From PNAI01 sp964575715 (lineage in GTDB: Bacteria; Pseudomonadota; Alphaproteobacteria; Rhizobiales; Xanthobacteraceae): 11,696 bases of DNA. Where the stretch lies: assembly GCA_964575715.1 (NCBI GenBank), contig CAZNSG010000156.1, positions 1 through 11,696 on the forward strand, written 5' to 3'. The notes under the pieces are model-generated. The model saw only the letters and a program-made list of their open reading frames with translations, did no database searches and had not been told where the DNA came from. The position numbers and the translations under genes are program-made. Below, piece by piece: positions 1-5,908 of the stretch (position 1 is the first letter of the stretch; the number at the start of each line of letters is the position of its first letter).

Positions 1-2
1 AC

Positions 3-137
3 TTAGCTTACCCTCGATGTGGAAGCAGCCAAGGTTCGGGGTTGTATGCAGACGCTGAAAAGACTCACCTTTTTGCGTTCCTCCGCTGTGGTCGCACGAG
101 ATGTGTGAATATGACAGCCGCAAGCGGGGAGAGGTGA
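3..137 (+). CDS. Possible 3' end of a small Cys-containing protein (weak)
   Basis: An open frame runs from the left edge to a TGA at 135-137, giving about 44 residues. It holds a Cys-Gly pair near its start (codon 18-20) and an R-C-G-R-T-R-C group near its end, a spacing loosely like a small zinc ribbon. No start codon or upstream part is inside the window, so it could be the tail of a gene that begins outside or simply a chance open frame. It converges on the TctC-type gene that ends at 150. I do not recognise a family. Otherwise positions 1-149 show nothing. Confidence 0.2.
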   Translation, partial: LAYPRCGSSQGSGLYADAEKTHLFAFLRCGRTRCVNMTAASGER

Positions 138-149
138 AGAAGTGCTCAG

Positions 150-1148
150 CTACTCGCTCCCGGCAATGCCGGCTTTTTTCACCACCTCGCCCCAGCGTAA
201 AATTTCGGCATCGACAAAGCGCCGCAGCTCGGCGGGCGGCGGCGAGATTTGCGGGATGGTGCCGTCGTTGGTAAGCAATTGCACAATTTCCGCCTCGCTC
301 ATGATGGCGCGAATTTCATTGGCGAGCTTGTCCACGATCTCCCGCGGCACGCCGGCCGTCGTCGTGATCGTGTGCCACGACGCCGTATTGTAATTTGGGA
401 TACCGGCCTCGGCGAGCGGCGGAATGTTCGGCACCGCCGTCACGCGATGCGGCGTGGTGACGCCAAGCGCCCTAATCTTGCCGGCCTCGATCAGCGCCTT
501 CGCCGGCGGCACGTCGCAGAACATCAGCTGGATGTGCCCAGCCACGAGATCGGTGAGCGCCGGCGCCGAACCCTTGTACGGTACATGCACCAGATCGACC
601 GCAAAGATGCTCTTGAACAGCTCGGCGTTGAGATGATGGAACGTGCCGGGCCCCGGCGTGCCGTAGCTGAGCTTGCCGGGATTTTCCTTGGCGTACTTGA
701 CCAGATCGGCGACCGAATTGACCGGCAGCGCGGGATTGACCACCAGCACGAACGGCACGCGCGCCAAGAGCGCGATCGGCGTGAGATCCTTGCGCGGATC
801 GTAAGGCAGGTTCTTGCGCACGGTAAAATTTATCGCCAGCACCGTCGAAGACGCCATCATCAGCGTGTGGCCGTCGGGTGTTGCCTGCGCGACGGCAACC
901 GCCGCCGTCACGCCGCCGCCGCCCGGCCGGTGCTCGACCACAAACGGTTTTCCCAAGCGCTGTTCGAGTTTTTGGCCTAAGAGGCGCGCGAGCAATCCGG
1001 TCACGCCGCCGGGCGCGAATGGCACGATGAAGCTCACCGGCCGGCTGGGATATTGGTTTGCCGTTTCTTGCGCCTGCGAATAGGCGCGCTCGGGCGCCGC
1101 CGCGATCACAGCAATGGCCGCCAACGTAACCAAGCGAACAATCATCAT
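150..1148 (-). CDS. TctC/Bug-family periplasmic solute-binding receptor
   Basis: This is a 332-residue extracytoplasmic receptor of the tripartite tricarboxylate transporter (TctC/Bug) type. Such proteins capture small carboxylates or similar organic anions in the periplasm. The start chosen is ATG at 1148 (M-M-I-V-R-L), because GGGAGG lies six bases upstream and a signal peptide follows at once: residues 3-18 are hydrophobic and cleavage is likely after S-Q-A26. The frame stays open upstream but that part is not signal-like. The mature protein opens with Y-P-x-R-P-V and I-V-P-F-A-P-G-G, both hallmarks of the family, then R-P-G-G-G-G, a T-P-D-G-x-T segment and the V-P-Y-K-G-S motif. The length is normal for the family. 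No tctA or tctB membrane gene is near, which is usual for Bug-type orphan receptors. The ligand cannot be told from sequence. It lies 28 bp downstream of the small gene at 1177-1377 and may be co-transcribed with it. Confidence 0.93.
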   Translation of the reverse strand: MMIVRLVTLAAIAVIAAAPERAYSQAQETANQYPSRPVSFIVPFAPGGVTGLLARLLGQKLEQRLGKPFVVEHRPGGGGVTAAVAVAQATPDGHTLMMASSTVLAINFTVRKNLPYDPRKDLTPIALLARVPFVLVVNPALPVNSVADLVKYAKENPGKLSYGTPGPGTFHHLNAELFKSIFAVDLVHVPYKGSAPALTDLVAGHIQLMFCDVPPAKALIEAGKIRALGVTTPHRVTAVPNIPPLAEAGIPNYNTASWHTITTTAGVPREIVDKLANEIRAIMSEAEIVQLLTNDGTIPQISPPPAELRRFVDAEILRWGEVVKKAGIAGSE

Positions 1149-1176
1149 GATCGCCTCCCGAGCTATTGTCGGCTGC

Positions 1177-1377
1177 TTATATGACGCGCCAGCCGACAAC
1201 ATTGGCTTCGATCTGCGCCCCCGACTTGATGCCGCGCCACACGCCGCCCTCCCAATGGCAGGGAAACGGCACGGTATAGGTGCCGACGTGATCTTCGCAC
1301 AGCAATTCGATCGGCTCACCGGATGGCGGTTCGCCTAGACCACCGAATTCGGCGAGGCGATGCTGTCGGGTTGCCAT
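1177..1377 (-). CDS. Small conserved hypothetical protein, 66 aa
   Basis: The protein begins M-A-T-R-Q-H-R-L-A-E-F-G-G and contains P-I-E-L-L-C-E-D-H-V-G-T-Y-T and a P-F-x-C-x-W segment, ending in a short polar tail. It has two Cys residues, no signal peptide and no membrane segment, so it is probably cytoplasmic. It resembles small uncharacterised proteins I recall from Bradyrhizobium-type genomes, but I know no function. I chose ATG at 1377. The frame is open further upstream to 1476, but that part is basic and reads like translated leader, and an AAGGAA sequence lies about ten bases before the ATG. The next gene downstream, the TctC-type receptor, starts 28 bp after its stop, so the two may form a transcript. 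Confidence 0.7.
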   Translation of the reverse strand: MATRQHRLAEFGGLGEPPSGEPIELLCEDHVGTYTVPFPCHWEGGVWRGIKSGAQIEANVVGWRVI

Positions 1378-1445
1378 CGGATGACCATTCCTTGCTTGGC
1401 GTCTGCGAGCCTGCATTGTAACCGCAAACGCCCGCGCCTCATAGC

Positions 1446-1682
1446 GCATGATCCCGAAAATGCCTGCCCCGGACATAGCCGTCCGAAGGACGGCGTCGCG
1501 GAGCCTGTCCTTGGGCTTGCCGAAGGCAATACCCGAGGGCTCGCCTATGATCCGGGGTGGGAACCGGTTTCCCGCCTTCGCGAAGCGCCTTCGTCCGAAG
1601 GCGGACTTCGGCGGTCAAGAGCCCGCTCTCGCCTCGGCGAAGCCGCCTTCGGCGGGCGAAGAAAGGCCGGATAAGATCATGC
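1446..1682. repeat. Interrupted copy of the GCATGATC palindromic repeat
   Basis: Three blocks match the intact repeat at 7392-7436 in the same order: 1446-1460 (GCATGATCCCGAAAA, identical), 1557-1570 (GTGGGAACCGGTTT, identical, preceded by a second ATGATCC at 1547-1553) and 1675-1682 (GATCATGC, identical, followed by the same CTCAA). They are separated by segments of about 86 bp and 100 bp that are missing from the other copy. The inserted segments are packed with small hairpins: a 7-bp stem with GAA loop at 1478-1494, the perfect palindrome CTTCGCGAAG at 1576-1585, and a 7-bp stem with a TC loop at 1587-1602. The parts look like two palindromic repeats nested in a third. This kind of intergenic palindrome is common in Bradyrhizobiaceae; the nesting is read directly from the sequence. 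Confidence 0.75.
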
Positions 1683-1688
1683 TCAATT

Positions 1689-1737
1689 AAAAAAGTTAGA
1701 GCCCGTCGCCGATTCCATCAAAACCGAAAAGGCTCTA
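1689..1737 (-). terminator. Probable intrinsic terminator of the DUF6481-type gene
   Basis: Read on the minus strand, TAGAGCC and GGCTCTA (1731-1737 and 1697-1703) form a 7-bp stem with a 27-nt loop, followed after two bases by a run of six T. It begins 17 nt beyond the stop codon of the gene at 1754-2134, the right place and orientation for a Rho-independent terminator. The loop is long, so the hairpin may be weaker than typical. Confidence 0.5.
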
Positions 1738-1753
1738 GCGCTCGCGCGACGAT

Positions 1754-2134
1754 CTATTTTTGCCGCGCCTTGCGCGCCGCATAGCGGGCATCGCGATCGG
1801 CTTTGCGCTCGGCTTCCAAAGCGACCTCACCGTCGGCAATTTCTCGTTGCTCCCGGGCCATGCGTTCCGTGGCCTCCCGCGCAGCCTGCTCGGCCAACGC
1901 CGCCGCGCGCGTGCGTTGCTCGGCAATTTCCTTTTCGCTCGCCAGCTTGGCCGCTGCGCGCTCGCCGGCGCGCGCCGCGCGCGCTGCGCCGATGGCGCGC
2001 CGGGCTCGCTCGCGTTCCACAACCACCGGGTCGTCCGCGCCGGGCTTCGCGCGAAACTTATCCAGCGCGGCTTGCTTCGCCTTCGCCGCCGCCTGTTGCC
2101 GTTCGAGGAACCCGGCATCCTTGTAGCCGCTCAT
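1754..2134 (-). CDS. DUF6481-family alpha-helical protein, 126 aa
   Basis: This is a very charged, Ala/Arg/Glu/Lys-rich protein. It starts M-S-G-Y-K-D-A-G-F-L-E-R-Q-Q-A-A and continues with A-L-D-K-F-R-A-K-P-G-A-D-D-P. That opening matches the small Rhizobiales family known as DUF6481, whose function I do not know. From about residue 45 to the end the chain is almost pure helix-forming residues (A-R-A-A-R-A, E-Q-A-A-R-E and similar), which suggests a long single helix or coiled coil. No signal peptide or membrane span is seen, so it is probably cytoplasmic. ATG at 2134 is chosen because the family opening begins there and AAGGAC lies about eight bases upstream; the frame stays open to 2212 but without family-like sequence. 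It stands alone between tRNA-Met and a terminator. Confidence 0.8.
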   Translation of the reverse strand: MSGYKDAGFLERQQAAAKAKQAALDKFRAKPGADDPVVVERERARRAIGAARAARAGERAAAKLASEKEIAEQRTRAAALAEQAAREATERMAREQREIADGEVALEAERKADRDARYAARKARQK

Positions 2135-2228
2135 ATCCGCGTCCTTGTTTCCATTGCCATTGGTCCGCAGCAGCCGGCTTGGCCGGCCCGAACGGGACCA
2201 TCCGATCTGCACAAAGCTACTTGCGACT

Positions 2229-2255
2229 TAAAACGCCCCGAGGTAACGGGCGGCG
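2229..2255 (-). terminator. Possible tRNA-Met terminator
   Basis: Directly after the encoded CCA, the minus strand reads CGC-CG-CCCG-TTACCT-CGGG-GCG-TTTT. This is a stem of 4 + 3 bp with a two-base bulge and a six-base loop, followed by four T. It overlaps the left arm of the inverted repeat at 2221-2231. The T run is short, so confidence is limited. Confidence 0.35.
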
Positions 2256-2332
2256 TGGTAGCGGGGGCCGGATTTGAACCGGCGACCTCCGGATTATGAT
2301 TCCGCTGCTCTAACCAGCTGAGCTACCCCGCC
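2256..2332 (-). tRNA. tRNA-Met (CAT), elongator type
   Basis: The 77-nt gene, with CCA encoded, folds as a complete cloverleaf. The acceptor arms are GGCGGGG and CCCCGCT, with a G-U at the first pair. The D stem is GCTC/GAGC. The anticodon arm is GCGGA-ATCATAA-TCCGG with anticodon CAT at 2296-2298, and its outermost pair is a G-G mismatch. The T arm is GCCGG-TTCAAAT-CCGGC. A first position that can pair and an anticodon stem without three consecutive G-C pairs argue against the initiator. tRNA-Ile2 (CAT modified to lysidine) is the other possibility, but the body looks like the elongator tRNA-Met of alphaproteobacteria. Confidence 0.93.
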
Positions 2333-2662
2333 ATCCAAGCAAGATCAAAGCGTTAAGTCGCAACACCGGCACGATCAGCTTCTCTATGGCTTCGCCTCGG
2401 CATTGTCTATCCTCTGCACTGCCCGCACGCGCCGCGCCGCGCCGCGAACCCATTCAGCAGCCGCGACGCCGCCTCAGCCGCGTTGAGATATGGCGATTTA
2501 GCGGAAATTGCAATCAATCGTCGCAATCAATCGTCCACGTGCGGCCGATGTTCGCAAAAAATAGCACTACGCGGCGACGAATTCCGCGCTGCGGCTGCGC
2601 TCTATGGCACATGCTTGCGTAAAAACGCGCCATTGCGGAGGCATGATCCGCCAAGTCCCTCA
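2333..2662. other. Non-coding spacer with short tandem repeat
   Basis: These 330 bases between the tRNA and the Kazal-like gene show no believable gene on either strand. They hold the upstream arm of the tRNA inverted repeat (2353-2363), a GC-rich stretch of repeated CGCCG around 2427-2446, and an exact 13-bp tandem repeat (GCAATCAATCGTC, 2510-2522 and 2523-2535). No clear terminator with a T run follows the Kazal-like gene. Confidence 0.6.
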
Positions 2663-3430
2663 TCACTTACAACTTGAAATGTCGCCCATCTTGAATCGGT
2701 TCGGATCGGCTCCCGCCAAAACGGCGGAACATTTGTTCTTATAAAGTCTCGGCACGTTGTTGTGATCGACCGCGCAGACCACGAGACCGCCTTCCGGGCA
2801 GGATTTCGGGCATATGTTGCCAAAATCTTCTAGTCCCGATTTACCATAGTGACGATATCTATGATCTTTTGGATATTGCTGGAGATCGTCACCATACCGC
2901 CGGAGTATCGTGACGTCGCCGTAAAAATCGATGTCAATGATCGGCGGTGTATCTTGAGTAAGCTGCACCACTTCTTGCGCTCTCGCAAAGCATTCATTGA
3001 TGAAAGGCCGGATTGCGGGTGGCCGCAAAGCTTCCTCTAAACCGCCTAAACCACCGGAATGTCGGCGATGCGGATGATGATCGAGCGGGCGCCCGCAGAC
3101 CGGCTCGTAGGTTGGTGCACAGGTCGCCGCGATCGGACACGCATAGTTGTCGATGATAAACGCGCTGTCGAGTTCCGCCATGCATCGGTTCGGATAGGTG
3201 ACGGCCACGCGATTGAACGTCACGGCGCAGACCGGTTTCCATTCCGAGAAGCCCTTATTGCATTCCGGCGCCCAGTGCGGCTTCGGGCCCGGACGCGAAC
3301 CGACGATCTTGATCGTGGTAAATGGAGATAGGATATTATGCACGACCGTCTCTGCAATTGACAACGGAGCGTCGACGATCATGAGGACACCCGCGAAAGC
3401 CAACAGCGCTTTATATATCCAGCTCCTCAT
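2663..3430 (-). CDS. Exported protein with three Kazal-like modules
   Basis: The protein has 255 residues. Residues 1-26 are a signal peptide (hydrophobic 8-19, cleavage S-I-A26|E27), so it is exported. The mature chain opens with V-V-H-N-I-L-S-P-F-T-T-I (29-40), a module shared with the protein at 5909-6352. Three Cys-rich units follow. Unit 1 is C57, P-V-C68, T-Y-P-N-R-C83, C98. Unit 2 is C104, E-P-V-C112-G, a His/Gly-rich insert, then F-I-N-E-C147, with no clear last Cys. Unit 3 is C207/C211, V-V-C219-A-V-D, Y-K-N-K-C234, C254. The P-V-C...Y-x-N-x-C pattern is that of Kazal-type domains, which in other proteins inhibit serine proteases. Inhibition is only inferred here: the units are degenerate and reactive-site residues cannot be assigned. 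There are 12 Cys in total, an even number that suits disulfides. GGGGGAG lies four bases before the ATG at 3430. It starts 33 bp after the 503-residue gene and is probably in its operon. Confidence 0.75.
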   Translation of the reverse strand: MRSWIYKALLAFAGVLMIVDAPLSIAETVVHNILSPFTTIKIVGSRPGPKPHWAPECNKGFSEWKPVCAVTFNRVAVTYPNRCMAELDSAFIIDNYACPIAATCAPTYEPVCGRPLDHHPHRRHSGGLGGLEEALRPPAIRPFINECFARAQEVVQLTQDTPPIIDIDFYGDVTILRRYGDDLQQYPKDHRYRHYGKSGLEDFGNICPKSCPEGGLVVCAVDHNNVPRLYKNKCSAVLAGADPNRFKMGDISSCK

Positions 3431-3463
3431 CACACTCCCCCTACCCACTGCAAGACTCCCGCC

Positions 3464-4975
3464 CTATGGGCGGCGCAGTTCTTCGATCAAATAGCTGCGC
3501 CGGTCTTCGATAATCGGTTCAGACGACAACGCATTTCTTATGGCCTCGGCGTACTCGCGCAACGCCTTATATTCCTCGCCTCTTCGCGCTCGTTCGGCGA
3601 CTTCATCTCTTTCTTCTCGCGCTTCTCTCGCCCGCGAGCGTTGGTCTTCGGTCGTGCCGCCGGCGATAATTAATGCGCAATTCGCATCCCCTCTCTCTAC
3701 GCACGCTTCATAGTCCCTATCTCTTGTTATGCGCGTAATATGACCGTTGATCGCTTCTACAATGCCGCCAAGCATAATTTCATACCCGCGCTGGTCCTTG
3801 CCGCCCTGCGGAAAAAGCCCTCTGAATCCATTCGTCAGCAACAGACTAATCGCCTCTCGTCCCCATGCATTGATTTCGCTCTGGCAATCCGATTCCACTC
3901 CATTGATGATGTCGGGCCCGCCGTCTAGCTCAAACAATCGGATGACGCCCGGAGCGCTTGCACCCACCCTCTTTAGGTTCCCGTAATAGCTGCGAACTTC
4001 CCCCTCTTTGCATCTGGCTGTTGTGAGATCTTGGCCACCAAAACGGGGTCTGGTGAAACCGTGTTCTGATCCCAAAAAGATTTTTTCTGGGAATCCGCCG
4101 CCATAACCGCGTCCGCCATCGATTATTTGTTTTTCCACCTCCCATTGCTGTAATTTCGGCCTCGGAGGTCGGAACCGATCAAGTCTTAGAGACCGGCCGC
4201 TGAAATAGCTCTCGCTTTCAGCAGCGGTTCGCACGGCAAACGCGCGCGCGGACATCTGCAAGGCGATCAAATGCGGGTCTTGTGACCGGATGCAATTGAA
4301 TACGAAATGATAGATCGCATATCCGCGTCCCGCAGCAAGAAATCCTGCATCCATGCCCCATTCCGCAAGCTTGATATTTAATCGCAATGCCTCTTCCGCC
4401 TGTCGCGTGAGGTCCCTGTAATGGATCATGGGCCCAAATGCGTGACGGGACGAACTTCGCCTATCAAAATGCGACGTCAATATCATGGCGATATGATGCA
4501 GGACGACATCGTTGTCCCGCATGAGTAGGGCTTTTTCCGCTGTCGAAATCTTTCTATTGTAGTCCGTGTCGTTGGCTAAGACTCGCTCGCTATGTTTGTA
4601 CAGCTCGATCGCGGTGCTGACTTTCAAGTTGAGATCATTGAGTTGTCGAATCATCTCGAGGTTGCAGCTCGGGGGAGAATTACGGGAGCTAACGGGCGGC
4701 CCGAGACTATTAAAAAAAGCGTTCAGGGCCTTAGTGGCTTGACAATGTGGATCAAGGACTGTTTCGAAGCCACAGGTCAAATTCGGCACCGTTCGAGGCC
4801 GCGCCAATGCTGAAGGTTGGGTCGGCGGTGCGCCGGTCGATGGTGCGCGAGTCGACGGTGCTTGGGTGGAGGGCGCTTGGGACGGTGGCTCTTGAGCGCG
4901 TGCTGTGATTGCTAGATTTGCACTCGTGACCGAGGCAGCAAGACCGATGCTCAATGCAATTCGACGGATAATCAT
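3464..4975 (-). CDS. Unrecognised exported protein, 503 aa
   Basis: I do not recognise this protein. Residues 1-27 form a signal peptide (I-I-R-R, hydrophobic 6-23, cleavage A-R-A27|Q28). A low-complexity linker follows with a five-residue repeat (QAPST, QAPST, RAPST, GAPPT; residues 33-52), as in surface or periplasmic tethers. The large middle part (about 65-430) is mixed helical with several Cys and a Gly-rich segment (G-G-R-G-Y-G-G-G-F-P). The C-terminal 70 residues are very charged (R-S-R-A-R-E-A-R-E-E-R-D-E and similar) and probably helical. No membrane span follows the signal, so a periplasmic or secreted location is inferred. The ATG at 4975 is chosen because the signal peptide begins there; its ribosome site is poor. 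A TTGACA promoter lies upstream at 5039-5067. The Kazal-like gene follows 33 bp downstream, so the two probably act in the same compartment. Base composition is visibly less GC-rich than the flanking housekeeping genes. Confidence 0.8.
   Translation of the reverse strand: MIIRRIALSIGLAASVTSANLAITARAQEPPSQAPSTQAPSTRAPSTGAPPTQPSALARPRTVPNLTCGFETVLDPHCQATKALNAFFNSLGPPVSSRNSPPSCNLEMIRQLNDLNLKVSTAIELYKHSERVLANDTDYNRKISTAEKALLMRDNDVVLHHIAMILTSHFDRRSSSRHAFGPMIHYRDLTRQAEEALRLNIKLAEWGMDAGFLAAGRGYAIYHFVFNCIRSQDPHLIALQMSARAFAVRTAAESESYFSGRSLRLDRFRPPRPKLQQWEVEKQIIDGGRGYGGGFPEKIFLGSEHGFTRPRFGGQDLTTARCKEGEVRSYYGNLKRVGASAPGVIRLFELDGGPDIINGVESDCQSEINAWGREAISLLLTNGFRGLFPQGGKDQRGYEIMLGGIVEAINGHITRITRDRDYEACVERGDANCALIIAGGTTEDQRSRAREAREERDEVAERARRGEEYKALREYAEAIRNALSSEPIIEDRRSYLIEELRRP
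4820..4879. repeat. 15-bp imperfect tandem repeat coding for APST units
   Basis: Four imperfect 15-bp units (on the plus strand GGTCGGCGGTGCGCC, GGTCGATGGTGCGCG and related) lie inside the 503-residue gene and encode the A-P-[SP]-T-x repeats just after the signal peptide. In-frame gain or loss of units would change only linker length. Confidence 0.7.
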
Positions 4976-5038
4976 GACGCCCGTTGCGACTGTTGAATTG
5001 CTTGCGATCCAAACGCCTACGTTACGGGAAATGCTACG

Positions 5039-5067
5039 ATAAACAAAGGGCTATCGATTTATGTCAA
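5039..5067 (-). promoter_or_regulatory. Probable sigma-70-type promoter for the 503-aa / Kazal-like operon
   Basis: On the minus strand a perfect TTGACA (5062-5067) is followed, after exactly 17 bases, by GTTTAT (5039-5044), which matches three of six -10 positions. Transcription would begin near 5032, giving a leader of about 57 nt before the ATG at 4975. The 19-bp repeat at 5086-5104 sits about 18 bp upstream of the -35 element, where an activator could bind. Confidence 0.45.
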
Positions 5068-5085
5068 TATTTTATAACGGCTTAC

Positions 5086-5104
5086 TGTGGCACGCCAGCA
5101 ACGT
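5086..5104. repeat. 19-bp direct repeat, copy 1
   Basis: TGTGGCACGCCAGCAACGT is identical to 6530-6548, in the same orientation. Each copy lies upstream of a minus-strand gene or operon that encodes a protein with the LSPFTTI module. Sequence beyond the repeat diverges quickly on both sides. Confidence 0.7.
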
Positions 5105-5401
5105 AAGCAATGGACGCATGGGCGCGCAGTAAGACCCGCGCCGGCTACTCCGTTGTAAAGCCTTGAGGATTGCAGAGGCGGTCCCGGAAAGCGGGACAGT
5201 TTGGCGGTTTGGCTAAGGTGGATTCTGGGTTCGATTACGCCACCAGTTTCCACAGTGCATGTGGATAGCAGAGGACATTTCAGGCGTTCTGCCGGCACGG
5301 GCCGAGCGCGGACGATTGGCATTGCCTTATCCGATCCGGTCCCCGATCCCGGCTCTCTCCTCGAAAAATGGCTGGTGTCCCAGATTAGAGCCACTCGTCA
5401 T
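5105..5401. other. Intergenic region without a clear gene
   Basis: Between the minus-strand operon promoter and the leader of the 74-residue gene I see no convincing coding frame. A TTG-started frame at 5201-5425 and a minus-strand frame at 5059-5394 are open but have no recognisable motif or ribosome site. One small hairpin is visible: GTCCCG/CGGGAC with a GAAAG loop at 5181-5197. A small RNA cannot be excluded or supported. Confidence 0.5.
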
Positions 5402-5426
5402 TTGACAGACGCCGTGCTTGTATAAT
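5402..5426 (+). promoter_or_regulatory. Possible promoter with unusually short spacer
   Basis: TTGACA (5402-5407) and TATAAT (5421-5426) are both perfect consensus elements but only 13 bases apart, against the usual 16-18. The -10 alone may work with an activator or with a poor -35. Transcription would begin near 5433, inside the first copy of the duplicated leader. Confidence 0.35.
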
Positions 5427-5427
5427 T

Positions 5428-5471
5428 GCGAGCTTCAATCTTGAGGGGAGCGAGCTTCAATCTTGAGGGGA
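5428..5471 (+). repeat. Exact 22-bp tandem duplication in a gene leader
   Basis: Positions 5428-5449 and 5450-5471 are identical, back to back. Each unit starts GCGAGCTTCAATC and ends GAGGGGA. Each copy carries a Shine-Dalgarno-like GAGGGGA; only the second lies close to the ATG at 5480. Confidence 0.85.
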
Positions 5472-5479
5472 GAAGGTAA

Positions 5480-5704
5480 ATGCACGAGCTAGTCTATCTA
5501 TTTTTGATCGTGGCGGGTACTCCAGTTGCGCATATCGGCACGTACACGAATATGGGATTGTGTGAAGACGCAGTGACATCGGCACAGTGGGGGACTCCAA
5601 GGGCAGGGGTGATTCCAAAAAGATTGGCAGTGTCGGAAACTGCTCCAGGAGTATTTTTATGCGTTCACGCGCATGACAAAGCGGCCCCGCCTCCGAAATA
5701 TTAG
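5480..5704 (+). CDS. Small hypothetical protein, 74 aa, hydrophobic N-terminus
   Basis: The protein starts M-H-E-L-V-Y-L-F-L-I-V-A-G-T-P-V-A-H-I and has Cys at 28 and 61, the second in a G-V-F-L-C-V-H-A-H segment. It ends in a short Pro-rich basic tail. Residues 4-13 could be a weak signal or membrane segment, but there is no basic residue before it, so export is uncertain. A strong ribosome site (GGGGAGAAGG, three bases before the ATG) supports translation. It is the only plus-strand gene of the accessory block. It resembles in style small G-T-x-x-x-x-C proteins of Rhizobiales; I can assign no function. A CCGCCT/AGGCGG hairpin overlaps its stop (5687-5708), without a T run. Confidence 0.6.
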   Translation: MHELVYLFLIVAGTPVAHIGTYTNMGLCEDAVTSAQWGTPRAGVIPKRLAVSETAPGVFLCVHAHDKAAPPPKY

Positions 5705-5908
5705 GCGGCTCCCCAAATCGCCCGGAGCAGTTAAAAGCTCTTGTCATTCGAGCGGGAATTGTCGTCAACGTCACGCGCGCCGATCGCCGACGGCTAGATG
5801 TGATCGGAACGGACCGCGGCGCGCCATCACGACGGCGACCGCGAGGCCGCCAAGATTTGCGCTTGCAACGGCACCTGCGACGGCACCGGCAACTCTAAAC
5901 TCTCAGTC

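Larger units (their letters stand above)
1378..1753. other. Non-coding spacer with mosaic repeat and terminator
   Basis: These 376 bases lie between the DUF6481-type gene and the 66-residue gene, both on the minus strand. I find no convincing coding frame. Short open frames on both strands here are Arg-rich translations of GC-rich hairpins. The spacer holds the interrupted GCATGATC palindrome at 1446-1682 and the terminator at 1689-1737, both described separately. Confidence 0.7.
2221..2363. repeat. 11-bp inverted repeat bracketing tRNA-Met
   Basis: TTGCGACTTAA at 2221-2231 is the exact reverse complement of TTAAGTCGCAA at 2353-2363. The match goes on inward with CGC against GCG once a two-base AA bulge at 2232-2233 is allowed. 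The two arms flank the tRNA-Met gene, 25 bases beyond its 3' CCA and 21 bases before its 5' end, so they could pair in the precursor transcript if transcription starts far enough upstream. Confidence 0.6.

Noticed and set aside
249..980. Plus-strand frame opposite the TctC-type receptor
   Set aside because: It is an Arg-rich antisense shadow of a well-supported receptor gene.
2256..2662. Integration site at tRNA-Met for the accessory block
   Set aside because: Elements normally enter at the 3' end of a tRNA, but the block lies on the 5' side. No second copy of the tRNA 3' end and no integrase were found in the window.
5059..5425. Open frames on both strands in the region before the 74-residue gene
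   Set aside because: No ribosome site, no recognised motif, and the plus frame starts only with TTG. The minus frame spans the promoter of the 503-residue gene.
5428..5471. Repeat pair considered as a degenerate CRISPR
   Set aside because: The two units are directly adjacent with no spacer, and no cas gene is near.
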